NCBI GenBank assembly: GCA_938003545.1
Contig: CALKXY010000032.1
Coordinates: forward strand, 1 to 36,951
Reading direction: 5' to 3'
DNA: 36,951 bases
DNA from: an uncultured Caulobacterales bacterium
Lineage (GTDB): Bacteria > Pseudomonadota > Alphaproteobacteria > Caulobacterales > Maricaulaceae
This document shows, piece after piece, positions 1 to 7,922 of the stretch. The translations under genes and the position numbers were made by a program. The notes beneath the pieces are model-generated. The model was not told where the DNA came from and did no database searches. It saw nothing but the letters and a program-made list of their open reading frames with translations. Each line of letters opens with the position of its first letter. The first letter of the stretch is position 1.

Positions 1-502
1 AATTGACCAACGCCATATGGCCATCAATTCGAATGACATAGACGGGCGTGTCACCTGTACTCGCATCTATCCAATCTTTATGAGGGAGTTCACCGCCCCA
101 TTGGGTATGGTCCCAATTTCCATTGAGAACCCAACGTTCCGTAGGGCGGTTGGAGGCATAGTCTACAATGCGCTTTGTAAACTCTTCTGGTGTTTTAGCA
201 TCACGTAAGTCGACACTGGCAAGAGCGGCTCCCCCCTCCATGAAGTGCACATGATTATCCATAAAACCTGACATGACAAACTGCCCCGCCAGATCAATAT
301 TCTTGTCGCTTTGCATATGTTTTGGCAATTCTGCGCCAACGAACTGAATTTCCCCATTCTTAATTGCAAAAACTTTAGCTTCAGATGCTCCCTCAACTCC
401 TGTCCAAATAGTGCCATTTGTATAAATGGCGTCCATAGTGGATTTGGCAGGTTGGCACCCAAGAAGGAAAAGGGATGAAATCAAAAAAGGCATATAACGC
501 AT
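1..502 (-). CDS. Amidohydrolase family 3 (YtcJ-like) lipoprotein, 3' end cut by window
   Basis: The reading frame runs from an ATG at 502 (a second ATG at 493 is possible) to the window edge, about 167 residues. It opens with a lipoprotein-type signal (hydrophobic LISSLFLLG followed by Cys16). Then comes an amidohydrolase start: a small beta domain with IYTNGTIWTG and an SGFMDNHVHF motif, whose two histidines are the usual first metal ligands of the family. Later come WVLNGNWDHTQWGG and VIRIDGHMALVN, both typical of the YtcJ-like branch, whose members hydrolyse amide-type bonds of mostly unknown substrates. The catalytic second half lies outside the window. An envelope-attached hydrolase is inferred; the substrate is unknown. 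Confidence 0.8.
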   Translation of the reverse strand, partial: MRYMPFLISSLFLLGCQPAKSTMDAIYTNGTIWTGVEGASEAKVFAIKNGEIQFVGAELPKHMQSDKNIDLAGQFVMSGFMDNHVHFMEGGAALASVDLRDAKTPEEFTKRIVDYASNRPTERWVLNGNWDHTQWGGELPHKDWIDASTGDTPVYVIRIDGHMALVN

Positions 503-675
503 CCTAGCATTCTACGATGCAGCGGTGCTTTGTCCATGCCTACTTGCCGAACTAGAAATATTTGGGATGTCCATTTTCGGGGGGTAACTAAAGTTATTGA
601 GCGTCCTTCTTTAGGCGCTTTCAACCTCTGATCATACGCTCTGCTTCTACCGTTGAAATATAGGTATTACAGAAA

Positions 676-702
676 CCGAGGCTCCCGAAACCGAAGCCTC
701 GG
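676..702 (-). terminator. Candidate terminator after fabI
   Basis: A perfect 8-bp stem CCGAGGCT / AGCCTCGG with an 11-nt loop lies just past the fabI stop codon. Read on the minus strand it is followed only by a weak T-rich run, so it could be a modest intrinsic terminator. Confidence 0.5.
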
Positions 703-715
703 GAAGCTGCGTAAT

Positions 716-1546
716 TTATTCTGCCAAGCTATCCCGCAACGGGCCTTCTTGCGGCATGCCTATGGCGTGGAACCCGCCATCGACGTGATGCGTTTCGCCC
801 GTACAGGACAGGCCGAGGTCGGACAGGAGGTATAAGGCTGCGCCGGCGACGCCTTTGGGGTCTGTATGGTCCTGCATCGCGCTGGCGGCTTTATTAAAGC
901 GGAACATGTGGCGGCCTGATCCGATGCCTGCTGCGGCCAGTGTTTTGATTGGGCCTGCAGAGATTGCGTTGACGCGAATACCGCGCGGGCCGAGGTCTGC
1001 CGCGATATAGCGTGTGCAGGCTTCGAGGGCGGCTTTGGCGACGCCCATGACATTGTAATTTGGAACAACGCGCTCAGAGCCGAGATAGGTCAGCGTGACC
1101 ATTGCGCCGCCGTCATTCATAATGTCGCTGGCGCGCTTGGCGGCGTCGACAAAGCTATAGGCTGAAATATCGAGGGCGGATTTAAATCCTTCGCGCGTTG
1201 TCTGGTCAATGAAGGACCCAGCAAGCTGGTCTTTGCCCGCAAAGGCAATGGCGTGGACGAGGAAGTCAATCTTGCCCCATTTGGACTCTAATGCCGCGAA
1301 TGTTGCATCCATATGGTCATCATTCGTGACATCGCAGTCGAGCAACGTGTCAGACCCAACGCTTTCCGCGAGAGGTTTCACGCGGCGGAGTAATTTGTCG
1401 CCCTGATAGGTAAAGGCAAGTTCTGCGCCTTGGGCCGCGAGTTGTTGCGCGATGGCCCAAGCGATGGAGTTTTTATTTGCGACGCCCATGATCAGGCCGC
1501 GTTTGCCTGCCATCAGGTTTCCAGTTGGGAAATTTTGGTCTGCCAT
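716..1546 (-). CDS. fabI: Enoyl-[acyl-carrier-protein] reductase, NADH (FabI)
   Basis: 276 residues, close to the usual length. It performs the last reduction of each round of type II fatty acid elongation, reducing trans-2-enoyl-ACP with NADH in the cytoplasm. It is a short-chain dehydrogenase fold with the FabI-specific cofactor loop GLIMGVANKNSIAWAIA (residues 17-33). The catalytic signature TYLGSERVVPNYNVMGVAK places the active-site tyrosines at about 154 and 164 and the lysine at 171. The C-terminal region GETHHVDGGFHAIG is also typical. fabA and fabB lie upstream on the same strand, but a mipA-like gene separates them from fabI. The start gives MADQNFPTGN, a short lead-in to the conserved fold. 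Confidence 0.96.
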   Translation of the reverse strand: MADQNFPTGNLMAGKRGLIMGVANKNSIAWAIAQQLAAQGAELAFTYQGDKLLRRVKPLAESVGSDTLLDCDVTNDDHMDATFAALESKWGKIDFLVHAIAFAGKDQLAGSFIDQTTREGFKSALDISAYSFVDAAKRASDIMNDGGAMVTLTYLGSERVVPNYNVMGVAKAALEACTRYIAADLGPRGIRVNAISAGPIKTLAAAGIGSGRHMFRFNKAASAMQDHTDPKGVAGAALYLLSDLGLSCTGETHHVDGGFHAIGMPQEGPLRDSLAE

Positions 1547-1658
1547 GCTGTGGCCGCCTTTTGCTGTCTGGTTTATATTCGGAGCAAAGATAAGCCCTCG
1601 CGGGCGCTAAGGCCAGCGCAGATATGGCTGCGCGTGATATTCTCTTGGCTCTCTGGTT

Positions 1659-2456
1659 TTAGAATGTGCGCGCGATCGCAACCGCCGCCGTTATGCCATC
1701 GTTTTTGGGCGCTAAGGGGGAGTCATTTGCATCGCCGATGAGGCGGGAATAATTCACAATACCGATCAGTTGAAAATCATCATTTAAATCGTAATAGGCG
1801 GCCACATGCGCGCCGAGCGTTGAAATCTCTGAGTCGAATTGCGTTTCCACGAGGTTTGGGTTTTCCGGAACGGTTACACTTGCGATTTGTTCGCTGGAAA
1901 TGCCGTAGAGCGAGTCGAGAAAGGCATCCGAATGATAGGTTGCACGCACGCCGGGCGTAATACGCAGCGCGTTATTAAAGGCGTAAAACTGTGTTGTGAT
2001 GAGGCTGTCAACGCGGAAGCCGTCTAGGTCACCCGAGAGCGGCGCACTTGCGACGATATCAACCGCGGCGAGGGGCGTGTAAATGCGAGAGGACAAGTTC
2101 GCGGAAAACCCACCATCAACGTCAAAGGCTTCATCGGCAAAGGGCGTGTCTTCGCCGTCGCGGCCGAGGCTGTAGTGAACAGACCCTGCGAGGCGAAAGG
2201 ATTCATTTCGGATGGCATATGCGCCTGCGCCTAATCCAGGATTGATAAAGTAGCGGCCCTTATATTGTGCATTGACAAAGGGCAGCACGCTGACGTCACT
2301 ATTCCCCGATCCGACATAGGTTTCGCGCGAGACTGCGGCGATGCCTACATCGGCAAAGGTGAGTTGCTCCGCTTCGGGGATGTCGAAGAGGGTGTCTTGC
2401 GCCGTGGCGGCACAAGGCAGGCTGATGAGGGCGGCGGCGAGGTAGAAATGGCGCAT
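1659..2456 (-). CDS. MipA/OmpV family outer-membrane beta-barrel protein
   Basis: 265 residues with a cleavable signal peptide (hydrophobic core about 5-14, likely cut after ATAQ). The mature part alternates polar and aromatic residues in beta-strand fashion and ends in ITAAVAIARTF, with the terminal phenylalanine expected of barrels inserted by the BAM complex. Segments such as ETYVGSGNSDVSVLPFVNAQYKGRYFINPG and GVRATYHSDAF fit the MipA/OmpV family (E. coli MipA was described as a scaffold for murein hydrolase; most members are uncharacterised). It sits between fabB (74 bp upstream) and fabI (112 bp downstream), all on one strand. Whether it shares their transcript is not shown. Confidence 0.8.
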   Translation of the reverse strand: MRHFYLAAALISLPCAATAQDTLFDIPEAEQLTFADVGIAAVSRETYVGSGNSDVSVLPFVNAQYKGRYFINPGLGAGAYAIRNESFRLAGSVHYSLGRDGEDTPFADEAFDVDGGFSANLSSRIYTPLAAVDIVASAPLSGDLDGFRVDSLITTQFYAFNNALRITPGVRATYHSDAFLDSLYGISSEQIASVTVPENPNLVETQFDSEISTLGAHVAAYYDLNDDFQLIGIVNYSRLIGDANDSPLAPKNDGITAAVAIARTF

Positions 2457-2530
2457 AAGTGTTCCTAAAATTAGCGCAGCCCCCTACACCCTAAGCTCTT
2501 AAAAGTAGCCTCACTTAATCGGGAGGACGG

Positions 2531-3745
2531 TTAAACTTTCGCAAAAATTACACTGCCATTCGTCCCGCCAAAGCCAAAGCTGTTGGACATGGCCGTTTTG
2601 ACCTCTGTCTCAATCGCTTCATAAGCAATATTAATCGCAGGGATTTCAGGATCGCGTGTTTCGATATTGATCGACGGTGCGACAAAATTTCGATCCATCA
2701 TCAGTAACGTATAGATCGCTTCTTGCACACCGGCCGCGCCGAGGCTGTGACCCGTCAGGCATTTTGTGGCAGAGACATATGGTCCGTCGAGGCCAAAGAC
2801 ACGTTCGATGGCATTGGTCTCTGCGATGTCGCCAACGGGCGTGCTGGTGGCATGCGGGTTGATGTAATCGACCATGTCTAAATTTGCGCTTTTCAATGCA
2901 AGACGCATGGCACGTTCAGCGCCTTCGCCAGATGGAGCAACCATATCATAGCCGTCCGATGTCGCGGCATAACCTATAACTTCGGCGTAGATTTTTGCGC
3001 CGCGGGCTTTGGCGTGCTCATATTCCTCAAGAACGATCATGCCAGCGCCGCCCGCAATGATGAAGCCGTCACGGTTTTCGTCAAAAGCGCGGCTGGCTTG
3101 TTTGGGCGTATCGTTATATTTACTGCTCATCGCGCCCATGGCGTCGAATAGGGATGACATAGACCATTCCAGCTCTTCGCCGCCACCTGCAAACATGATG
3201 TCCTGCTTGCCCCATTGGATTTGCTCCACGGAAGCCCCGATACAATGCAGCGATGTTGTGCACGCCGAGGTGATCGAGTAGTTCACACCCTTAATTTTGA
3301 AATGCGTCGCGAGGGTTGCCGAGACGGTAGAAGACATCGCCTTTGGCACAGCGAACGGCCCGATGCGTTTCGGGCTATTATTTTTACGTGTGATGTCTGC
3401 GGCGCGTACGATTTCCAGAGAGGACGGACCGCCTGACCCTGCGATAATGCCTGTGCGTTCATCGGAGACCTGATCTTCGCTGAGGCCAGCATCTGCAATC
3501 GCATTTTGCATGGCAACAGCAGCCCAACCAGCAGCATCGCCCATAAAGCGGTAGGAGCGTTTGGAGATAATCTCTTTATAATCGCAATTAGGACGTCCAG
3601 AGATTTGACTACGGAAGCCAAGTTCCGTCATCTTCTCATCGCGCTCAATGCCTGAGTTCCCAGCTTTCAAATTCGCTGCAACAGTGTCCGCATCATTGCC
3701 GATGCAAGATACAATACCCAATCCAGTAACAACAACTCTGCGCAT
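2531..3745 (-). CDS. fabB: 3-oxoacyl-[acyl-carrier-protein] synthase I (FabB)
   Basis: 404 residues, full length. It condenses malonyl-ACP with acyl-ACP and is the synthase that elongates the cis-3-decenoyl-ACP made by FabA, hence unsaturated fatty acids. The thiolase-fold catalytic triad is visible: Cys162 in SITSACTTSLHC, His298 in INPHATSTPVGD and His333 in LTGHSLGAAG. The C-terminal glycine-rich loop is NSFGFGGTNGSV. Only 2 bp separate its start from the fabA stop, so the pair is co-transcribed and probably translationally coupled, the usual alphaproteobacterial arrangement. FabF is the main alternative, but pairing with fabA and the SACTTS motif favour FabB. Confidence 0.95.
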   Translation of the reverse strand: MRRVVVTGLGIVSCIGNDADTVAANLKAGNSGIERDEKMTELGFRSQISGRPNCDYKEIISKRSYRFMGDAAGWAAVAMQNAIADAGLSEDQVSDERTGIIAGSGGPSSLEIVRAADITRKNNSPKRIGPFAVPKAMSSTVSATLATHFKIKGVNYSITSACTTSLHCIGASVEQIQWGKQDIMFAGGGEELEWSMSSLFDAMGAMSSKYNDTPKQASRAFDENRDGFIIAGGAGMIVLEEYEHAKARGAKIYAEVIGYAATSDGYDMVAPSGEGAERAMRLALKSANLDMVDYINPHATSTPVGDIAETNAIERVFGLDGPYVSATKCLTGHSLGAAGVQEAIYTLLMMDRNFVAPSINIETRDPEIPAINIAYEAIETEVKTAMSNSFGFGGTNGSVIFAKV

Positions 3746-3747
3746 GA

Positions 3748-4281
3748 TTAGGCGTCCTTCTCTGGCGTTTCTGCGGGGGGAACAAATAGACCTACACGGA
3801 GGTCTTTGGCTTGGTAAATTAATTCATCATCGGCATACATGCGGCCATCCGCAATGCCGAGCACCAGTTTGCGGCGAATGACGCGTTTGAGGTCGATTTC
3901 GTAACGGACTTTTTTGATGTCCGGTGTGACTTGTCCCGTAAATTTGACTTCGCCCACACCCAATGCGCGGCCACGGCCTTGGCCGCCTGTCCAGCCGAGC
4001 CAGAACCCGACGAGCTGCCACATGGCGTCCAAGCCAAGACAGCCTGGCATAACAGGGTCGCCTTTGAAATGGCATTCAAAGAACCAAAGATCGGGATTAA
4101 TATCCAACTCTGCGAGAACTTGGCCTTTGCCATATTCGCCGCCGTCTTCGTCCATTTTTGAAACACGGTCGAGCATCAGCATGGGCGGCAAAGGCAGCTT
4201 TGCATTGCCAGGCCCAAAGAGGGATTTTTCACCACTGACGATCAGATCGTCATAGTCATAGGAAGGTTGTATTTTAATCAT
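3748..4281 (-). CDS. fabA: 3-hydroxydecanoyl-[acyl-carrier-protein] dehydratase/isomerase (FabA)
   Basis: 177 residues, single hotdog domain. FabA dehydrates 3-hydroxyacyl-ACP and isomerises trans-2- to cis-3-decenoyl-ACP, the branch point to unsaturated fatty acids. The active-site segment [23 protein letters not shown] gives His71 and Asp85, matching the known catalytic pair in position and context. The following [10 protein letters not shown] is also FabA-specific and separates it from FabZ. It is first in an operon with fabB. No irr-like regulator gene sits upstream; a TPR gene does. About 70 bp lie between its start and that TPR gene. Confidence 0.96.
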   Translation of the reverse strand: MIKIQPSYDYDDLIVSGEKSLFGPGNAKLPLPPMLMLDRVSKMDEDGGEYGKGQVLAELDINPDLWFFECHFKGDPVMPGCLGLDAMWQLVGFWLGWTGGQGRGRALGVGEVKFTGQVTPDIKKVRYEIDLKRVIRRKLVLGIADGRMYADDELIYQAKDLRVGLFVPPAETPEKDA

Positions 4282-4351
4282 GAATCGAAGGTCTCGCGTA
4301 GTGTCGCGCGCTCATACAACCTCGGACCCGTGAAGGCAAAGTGAAATGGGT

Positions 4352-4924
4352 TTATCCTGAAGGACGAACTTCATAGCGGGAAATAAGCTTTAAAGCCGGC
4401 TTCCAGTCTGGGCGCAGCGTAAGGGCTTCTTTCAAATCGCGATATGCGCCTCTGTAGTCATCTTTATGATCCAAAATAACAGCGCGGTTATAAAGGGCTT
4501 CTGGACGTGTTTTACTCTTTTTATCGTCCAACGCCTTGGTCACCATTACCAAAGACTCATCGAATTTTTTCTGCATGATCAAGGAGGCTGCGTAATTAAT
4601 ATAGGCCTCGGTCAGCTCTGGCCTCATTTCGATTGCGGCCTCATAATCCTGCGTGGCTTTGGTTTGGTCGCCGCGCCGCATGTAAAGAACACCTCGATTT
4701 ACAAATGTCGCGGCTTCATCTTTTTCGGACAAAAACTGCGTGAGCGCCTCTGTGCAGGTCTTAATTGCGGATTGCGATCCTTTGTTGCCAGATACACTTT
4801 GTTGGTAGCAAATTGCGGCGTCGCCTTGGCCGTGAACGACAAGCTGGGCCTGAGCCGTCTGCGCAAACGCCGTGGCCGCGAGTATGAGGGGAAGGGCGAG
4901 GAGCAGGTTTTTCGTATAGGTCAT
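4352..4924 (-). CDS. Secreted tetratricopeptide-repeat protein
   Basis: 190 residues with a signal peptide (hydrophobic core LLLALPLILAATAFA, likely cut after AQA). The mature protein holds about three TPR units: roughly residues 89-122 (ATFVNRGVLYMRRGDQTKA), 123-156 (AYINYAASLIMQKKFDES) and 157-185 (ALYNRAVILDHKDDYRGAY). TPRs bind peptides or partner proteins, so a periplasmic adaptor role is plausible but unproven. Two cysteines at the N-terminal side (CYQQ and KTCTEAL) could form a disulfide after export. It lies 43 bp downstream of the HAD hydrolase gene and upstream of fabA on the same strand. No specific function is recognised. Confidence 0.75.
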   Translation of the reverse strand: MTYTKNLLLALPLILAATAFAQTAQAQLVVHGQGDAAICYQQSVSGNKGSQSAIKTCTEALTQFLSEKDEAATFVNRGVLYMRRGDQTKATQDYEAAIEMRPELTEAYINYAASLIMQKKFDESLVMVTKALDDKKSKTRPEALYNRAVILDHKDDYRGAYRDLKEALTLRPDWKPALKLISRYEVRPSG

Positions 4925-4967
4925 GCATTTCTCATAACATAATTTTGCTAAATTCCCTAATCACAGT

Positions 4968-5567
4968 TTATGTGGCCAATCCCAATGTTCGTAATGTTGG
5001 CAGGACCCCGACGCTGCGATTTACCTGATGTGTTGTGATTTCGGCAGATCGTGCGGCCTTAACGTTGGCTGTTGTATCTTCGAAAAACCAAACATCCGCC
5101 GGGGCAACGCCCATTCTCTCCAGCGGAAGCCTATAGCTGGCGGCGTCGGGTTTTGCCTCGCGAATTTGATGTGATGCGAAGGCGTGATGGAAAGTTCCTG
5201 ATGTACTGAACATTGTGTTCAGATGTGTCCAATGCAGGTCATTTGTATTCGACAGACAGGCAATCGTGAACCGTGTTTTCAGCTCGGCCAAAGCCGCCAT
5301 AACACCCGGGAAAGGGGGCTTTACCCAACTGTTCCAGAGGGCTGGAATGTCGGTGTCGGGCAGATCAAACAGGCGAGCCAATTCTGCCGTGAATTCATCA
5401 TGGCTGGCATGCCCGCGTTCAAAGGCGCGGAAAACATCACTGTTGTCAAACCGATCAGATACTTCGGCGCGGCTGATACCATTAGAGACCGCCAGCGCCT
5501 CCATTCCGACCCAAGGCACAATCACCCCGCCAAGATCGAAGAGCAGGACTTTGGGTTTGTTAGTCAT
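4968..5567 (-). CDS. HAD-superfamily hydrolase (YihX-like)
   Basis: 199 residues, a haloacid dehalogenase-type fold. Motif I is LLFDLGGVIVP with nucleophile Asp11; the usual second aspartate two residues later is Gly, as in YihX-type enzymes (FDLGNV). Motif II is ACLSNTNDLHW, and the acidic motif is WFFEDTTANVKAA. The alpha-helical cap lies at about residues 18-90. Substrates of this branch are small phosphorylated metabolites such as sugar phosphates; the actual one is unknown. It precedes the TPR gene on the same strand. A gene-free stretch with a repeat element lies upstream. Confidence 0.8.
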   Translation of the reverse strand: MTNKPKVLLFDLGGVIVPWVGMEALAVSNGISRAEVSDRFDNSDVFRAFERGHASHDEFTAELARLFDLPDTDIPALWNSWVKPPFPGVMAALAELKTRFTIACLSNTNDLHWTHLNTMFSTSGTFHHAFASHQIREAKPDAASYRLPLERMGVAPADVWFFEDTTANVKAARSAEITTHQVNRSVGVLPTLRTLGLAT

Positions 5568-5798
5568 TTTGTGGAATCCGCGCCATTATGTCTGCCGCCT
5601 CGATAGTTTCAACCGAACTGAAGGGCGTATCGAAATTTGCAATACGGTCTTTAGCGATTTTGGCAACATTTATAGGCAATGATACAAACCCAATCCGTTT
5701 TTGAGGAATGAGAAGGAAGCTAGATGTATAGAGGTATCCCTAATTGGACTTCACCGAACCTGCGGAAGCAGTAATTAACTGAATGTCTTACTTTGGGA
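5568..5798. other. Gene-free stretch upstream of the HAD gene
   Basis: About 230 bp between the HAD gene start and the first repeat copy, with no plausible reading frame or strong hairpin. It should hold the promoter of the minus-strand HAD/TPR genes, but no clear -35/-10 pair stands out. Confidence 0.4.
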
Positions 5799-6015
5799 AA
5801 TATTGTTGAAAAACTCCATTTTCATTCTCGACCCAAAAATTTCCGCCTCGTAGATGCGTAATTAGAATTTTCATCAGAGGGGCAGTCAATTTTTAAAGAT
5901 GCAAATCTTGACGCATCTGTGAGTTCAGATAACCAAGTTTAATCTTGGTTATCTGAATTTTACTCTGGCGCCGAAAATTTCGCCATCTCCCATTTTGGAG
6001 TTTTTCAACAGTATT
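5799..6015. repeat. MITE-like repeat, copy 1 (217 bp, terminal inverted repeats)
   Basis: The left end AATATTGTTGAAAAACTCCA (5799-5818) and right end TGGAGTTTTTCAACAGTATT (5996-6015) are inverted repeats matching at 19 of 20 positions. No coding frame fills the interior, which is AT-rich. The left ~125 bp aligns closely with copy 2 at 6813 (shared blocks TTTTCATTCTCGACCC, AAAATTTCCGCCTC, GGGGCAGTCAATTTT, GCATCTGTGAGT), in the same orientation. The central-right part differs and holds a perfect 14-bp hairpin only in this copy. Size, ends and lack of genes fit a non-autonomous miniature inverted-repeat element. No target duplication is evident at this copy. Confidence 0.75.
5924..5957. repeat. 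Perfect 14-bp hairpin inside repeat copy 1
   Basis: TTCAGATAACCAAG pairs perfectly with CTTGGTTATCTGAA around the 6-nt loop TTTAAT. It is too strong to be accidental. The equivalent part of copy 2 lacks it, so it is either an internal insertion or a lost feature of the element. Confidence 0.8.
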
Positions 6016-6080
6016 AGCGATGATAAAACACTGGAAATCTGTCATCGGGCAGAAAGTTCGGTCAACCTATTTTTCGTGTG

Positions 6081-6623
6081 TTAAAATTTTCGAATATATC
6101 CAAGGGAGAGAGTCTCGGCATTCGTGCCATCCAGGTAAGTATAGTCTGCGCGGATTGCGTTTTTCTTATCAAAATTGAATTGTGCGCCTGCGCCAATAGC
6201 AAACCCTGTTTCAGTATCAGTTACACGTGTAGTGGTGCCGTCGTCGATAGCATCGATATCAACTTGTGTGTTATGAATGCCTCCGCGCGCGAAAATTTCA
6301 AATTTCTCGCTAACGGGCAGGCGCGCCACAGCAAAGCCTCCTAGGCTGTAATCAACTTTTCTTTTAACGGTAAATGTGGGCCCCAATTGAATAGAGTCCG
6401 TATTTAAACCCACCGAACCTTGCGCTTCCACGCCGAAATATTTATTAAAATTATATCCCAGCTTTGCCTCAGTTGCAAAAAGTTCAGCTCCATTTGCACT
6501 ATCTGGGTTAGTCACATAGGCACTCACGCCAAGTCCCACATACGCACCGCTATCTTGGGCTTGTGCGTAACCAACTGAAGATGTTGCTACGAGCGCAGCG
6601 AGAGTTGTTTTAAAAAATGTCAT
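6081..6623 (-). CDS. Small outer-membrane beta-barrel protein (OMP_b-brl/porin-like)
   Basis: 180 residues from the ATG at 6623, chosen because AAGGGA sits 5-6 nt upstream and a good signal peptide follows at once (MTFFKTTLAALVATSSVGYAQA). An earlier in-frame ATG at 6674 would add 17 charged residues ahead of the signal. The mature part has alternating beta strands (GAYVGLGVSAYV, EAKLGYNFNKYFGVEAQGSVGL, FAIGAGAQFNFDKKNAIRADYTYL) and ends in SLGYIRKF, with the C-terminal phenylalanine used by BAM. It resembles the 8-stranded OmpA-like/OMP_b-brl class. It stands alone between two copies of a 217-bp repeat, which suggests it may have been mobilised or captured. Its role is unknown. Confidence 0.78.
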   Translation of the reverse strand: MTFFKTTLAALVATSSVGYAQAQDSGAYVGLGVSAYVTNPDSANGAELFATEAKLGYNFNKYFGVEAQGSVGLNTDSIQLGPTFTVKRKVDYSLGGFAVARLPVSEKFEIFARGGIHNTQVDIDAIDDGTTTRVTDTETGFAIGAGAQFNFDKKNAIRADYTYLDGTNAETLSLGYIRKF

Positions 6624-6812
6624 GTTATCCCTTTTTTTATTCAGGATGTGTCTATGAGTATGACGACATTGCATGAAAGTGACGTAGCACTTAAAATTGA
6701 GTAATTTTATATTTGCTCACCAGACGTAAGTCATTTGATCACGTCTCAGATGTCCATAATTAGGCAAATTACAGAGGCTAATCAAAAACATTACCCGCGT
6801 CCTTCTTTGGGC

Positions 6813-7029
6813 AATACTGTTGAAAACTCTATTTTCATTCTCGACCCCAAAATTTCCGCCTCATAGGGACGTGTTTAGATTTTTTATCCGAGGGGGCAGT
6901 CAATTTTCAAAGATGTAAACTCTCATGCATCTGTGAGTCTATATGATCATGTTGAAACTTGGTTTTCGATATTTTTCTCTAATAGCTAAAATTCGATTAT
7001 CTTCGATTATGGAGTTTTTCAACAGTATT
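6813..7029. repeat. MITE-like repeat, copy 2 (217 bp, terminal inverted repeats)
   Basis: The left end begins AATACTGTTGAAAA-CTCTA at 6813, and the right end TGGAGTTTTTCAACAGTATT closes at 7029. It is the same length as copy 1 and in direct orientation to it. The 4-bp word GGGC lies immediately outside both ends (6809-6812 and 7030-7033), a possible target-site duplication. The right end stops 20 bp short of the hemF stop codon. A short frame at 6943-7161 runs through it but has no coding character. Apart from this copy, 6624-7049 holds only the upstream region of the beta-barrel gene. Confidence 0.75.
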
Positions 7030-7049
7030 GGGCGGTTTAAGCCTCTGGT

Positions 7050-7922
7050 TCACGGCCACTTACAAACGGGTGGCATGCTGCTTAAAATTGTTTTCACGTT
7101 CCCGCCTGTCTTCAACCCAAATGTTGTGCCGCGGTCCCAGAGGAGGTTGAATTCGACATAGCGACCGCGCGTGATGAGTTGTTCTTCGCGCTCATCTTCT
7201 GTCCAGGGTTCGTGCATGCGGCCGCGCACGATGTCGGCGTAAGTTTTGATGAAATGCCGTCCGACATCTTGGGTGAAGGCAAAATCTGCATTCCAATCGC
7301 CGCTGTTTAGGCGGTCATAGAAAATGCCGCCCACGCCGCGCGGTTCATCGCGATGTTTCAGATGGAAATATTCATCGCACCAGTCTTTGTAACGCTCGTA
7401 ATCCGCAACATCATGTGCGTCGCAGGCGGCCTTCATACCTGCGTGAAAGGCTTTCGCGTCAGGGCTGTCTTGTGTGCGGTCTATCGCCTGTGTTGGTGTC
7501 AGGTCCCCGCCGCCGCCGAACCAATCTTTCGTCGTCACAATATATCGCGTGTTCATATGCACGGCAGGTACGCGCGGGTTTGCTAAATGCGCGATGAGCG
7601 AAATACCTGCTGCCCAAAAACGTGGGTCTTTATCGGCCCCGGGTACCCGTTCGGCCATTTCGGGGGTAAATTCGCCTTTGACGACGCTGATATGGACACC
7701 GCATTTTTCGAACAGGCGTCCGCGCATCATGCCGCCTGTGCCGCCGCCGCCATTTTCCACTTTGCGCTGCCAATCTTCATAGATAAATGTCCCAGCTTCG
7801 CCGGGGTATACATCGCTGGACGCCTCGCGTTCTAAGGCTTCAAATTCGGCGCAGATCGTATCGCGTAGGCTTTTAAACCATGTCGCGGCGGTTTGCTTTT
7901 TATCGGCAAATACGTCTGTCAT
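7050..7922 (-). CDS. hemF: Oxygen-dependent coproporphyrinogen-III oxidase (HemF)
   Basis: 290 residues, full length. It oxidatively decarboxylates coproporphyrinogen III to protoporphyrinogen IX with O2, a late cytoplasmic step of heme synthesis. Family blocks are easy to see: [22 protein letters not shown] (residues 58-79), [11 protein letters not shown] with the conserved His122, [10 protein letters not shown] (135-144), [27 protein letters not shown], and the C-terminal [17 protein letters not shown]. Its ATG overlaps the stop of the upstream membrane-protein gene by 4 bp, so the two are translationally coupled. A repeat element lies directly downstream. The need for heme in the nearby cytochrome bc1 complex fits the neighbourhood. 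Confidence 0.97.
   Translation of the reverse strand: MTDVFADKKQTAATWFKSLRDTICAEFEALEREASSDVYPGEAGTFIYEDWQRKVENGGGGTGGMMRGRLFEKCGVHISVVKGEFTPEMAERVPGADKDPRFWAAGISLIAHLANPRVPAVHMNTRYIVTTKDWFGGGGDLTPTQAIDRTQDSPDAKAFHAGMKAACDAHDVADYERYKDWCDEYFHLKHRDEPRGVGGIFYDRLNSGDWNADFAFTQDVGRHFIKTYADIVRGRMHEPWTEDEREEQLITRGRYVEFNLLWDRGTTFGLKTGGNVKTILSSMPPVCKWP

Noticed and set aside
600..616. GCGTCCTTCTTTAGGC closely matches the flank of repeat copy 2 at 6797
   Set aside because: Fifteen of sixteen matching bases are expected by chance somewhere among all pairs in 37 kb, and no terminal repeat or further similarity follows.
760..1068. 102-codon minus-strand frame inside fabI
   Set aside because: It is an out-of-frame shadow of the FabI coding sequence.
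6943..7161. 72-codon plus-strand frame through the right end of repeat copy 2
   Set aside because: It runs across the repeat border and into hemF antisense; it has no ribosome site and no counterpart in copy 1.
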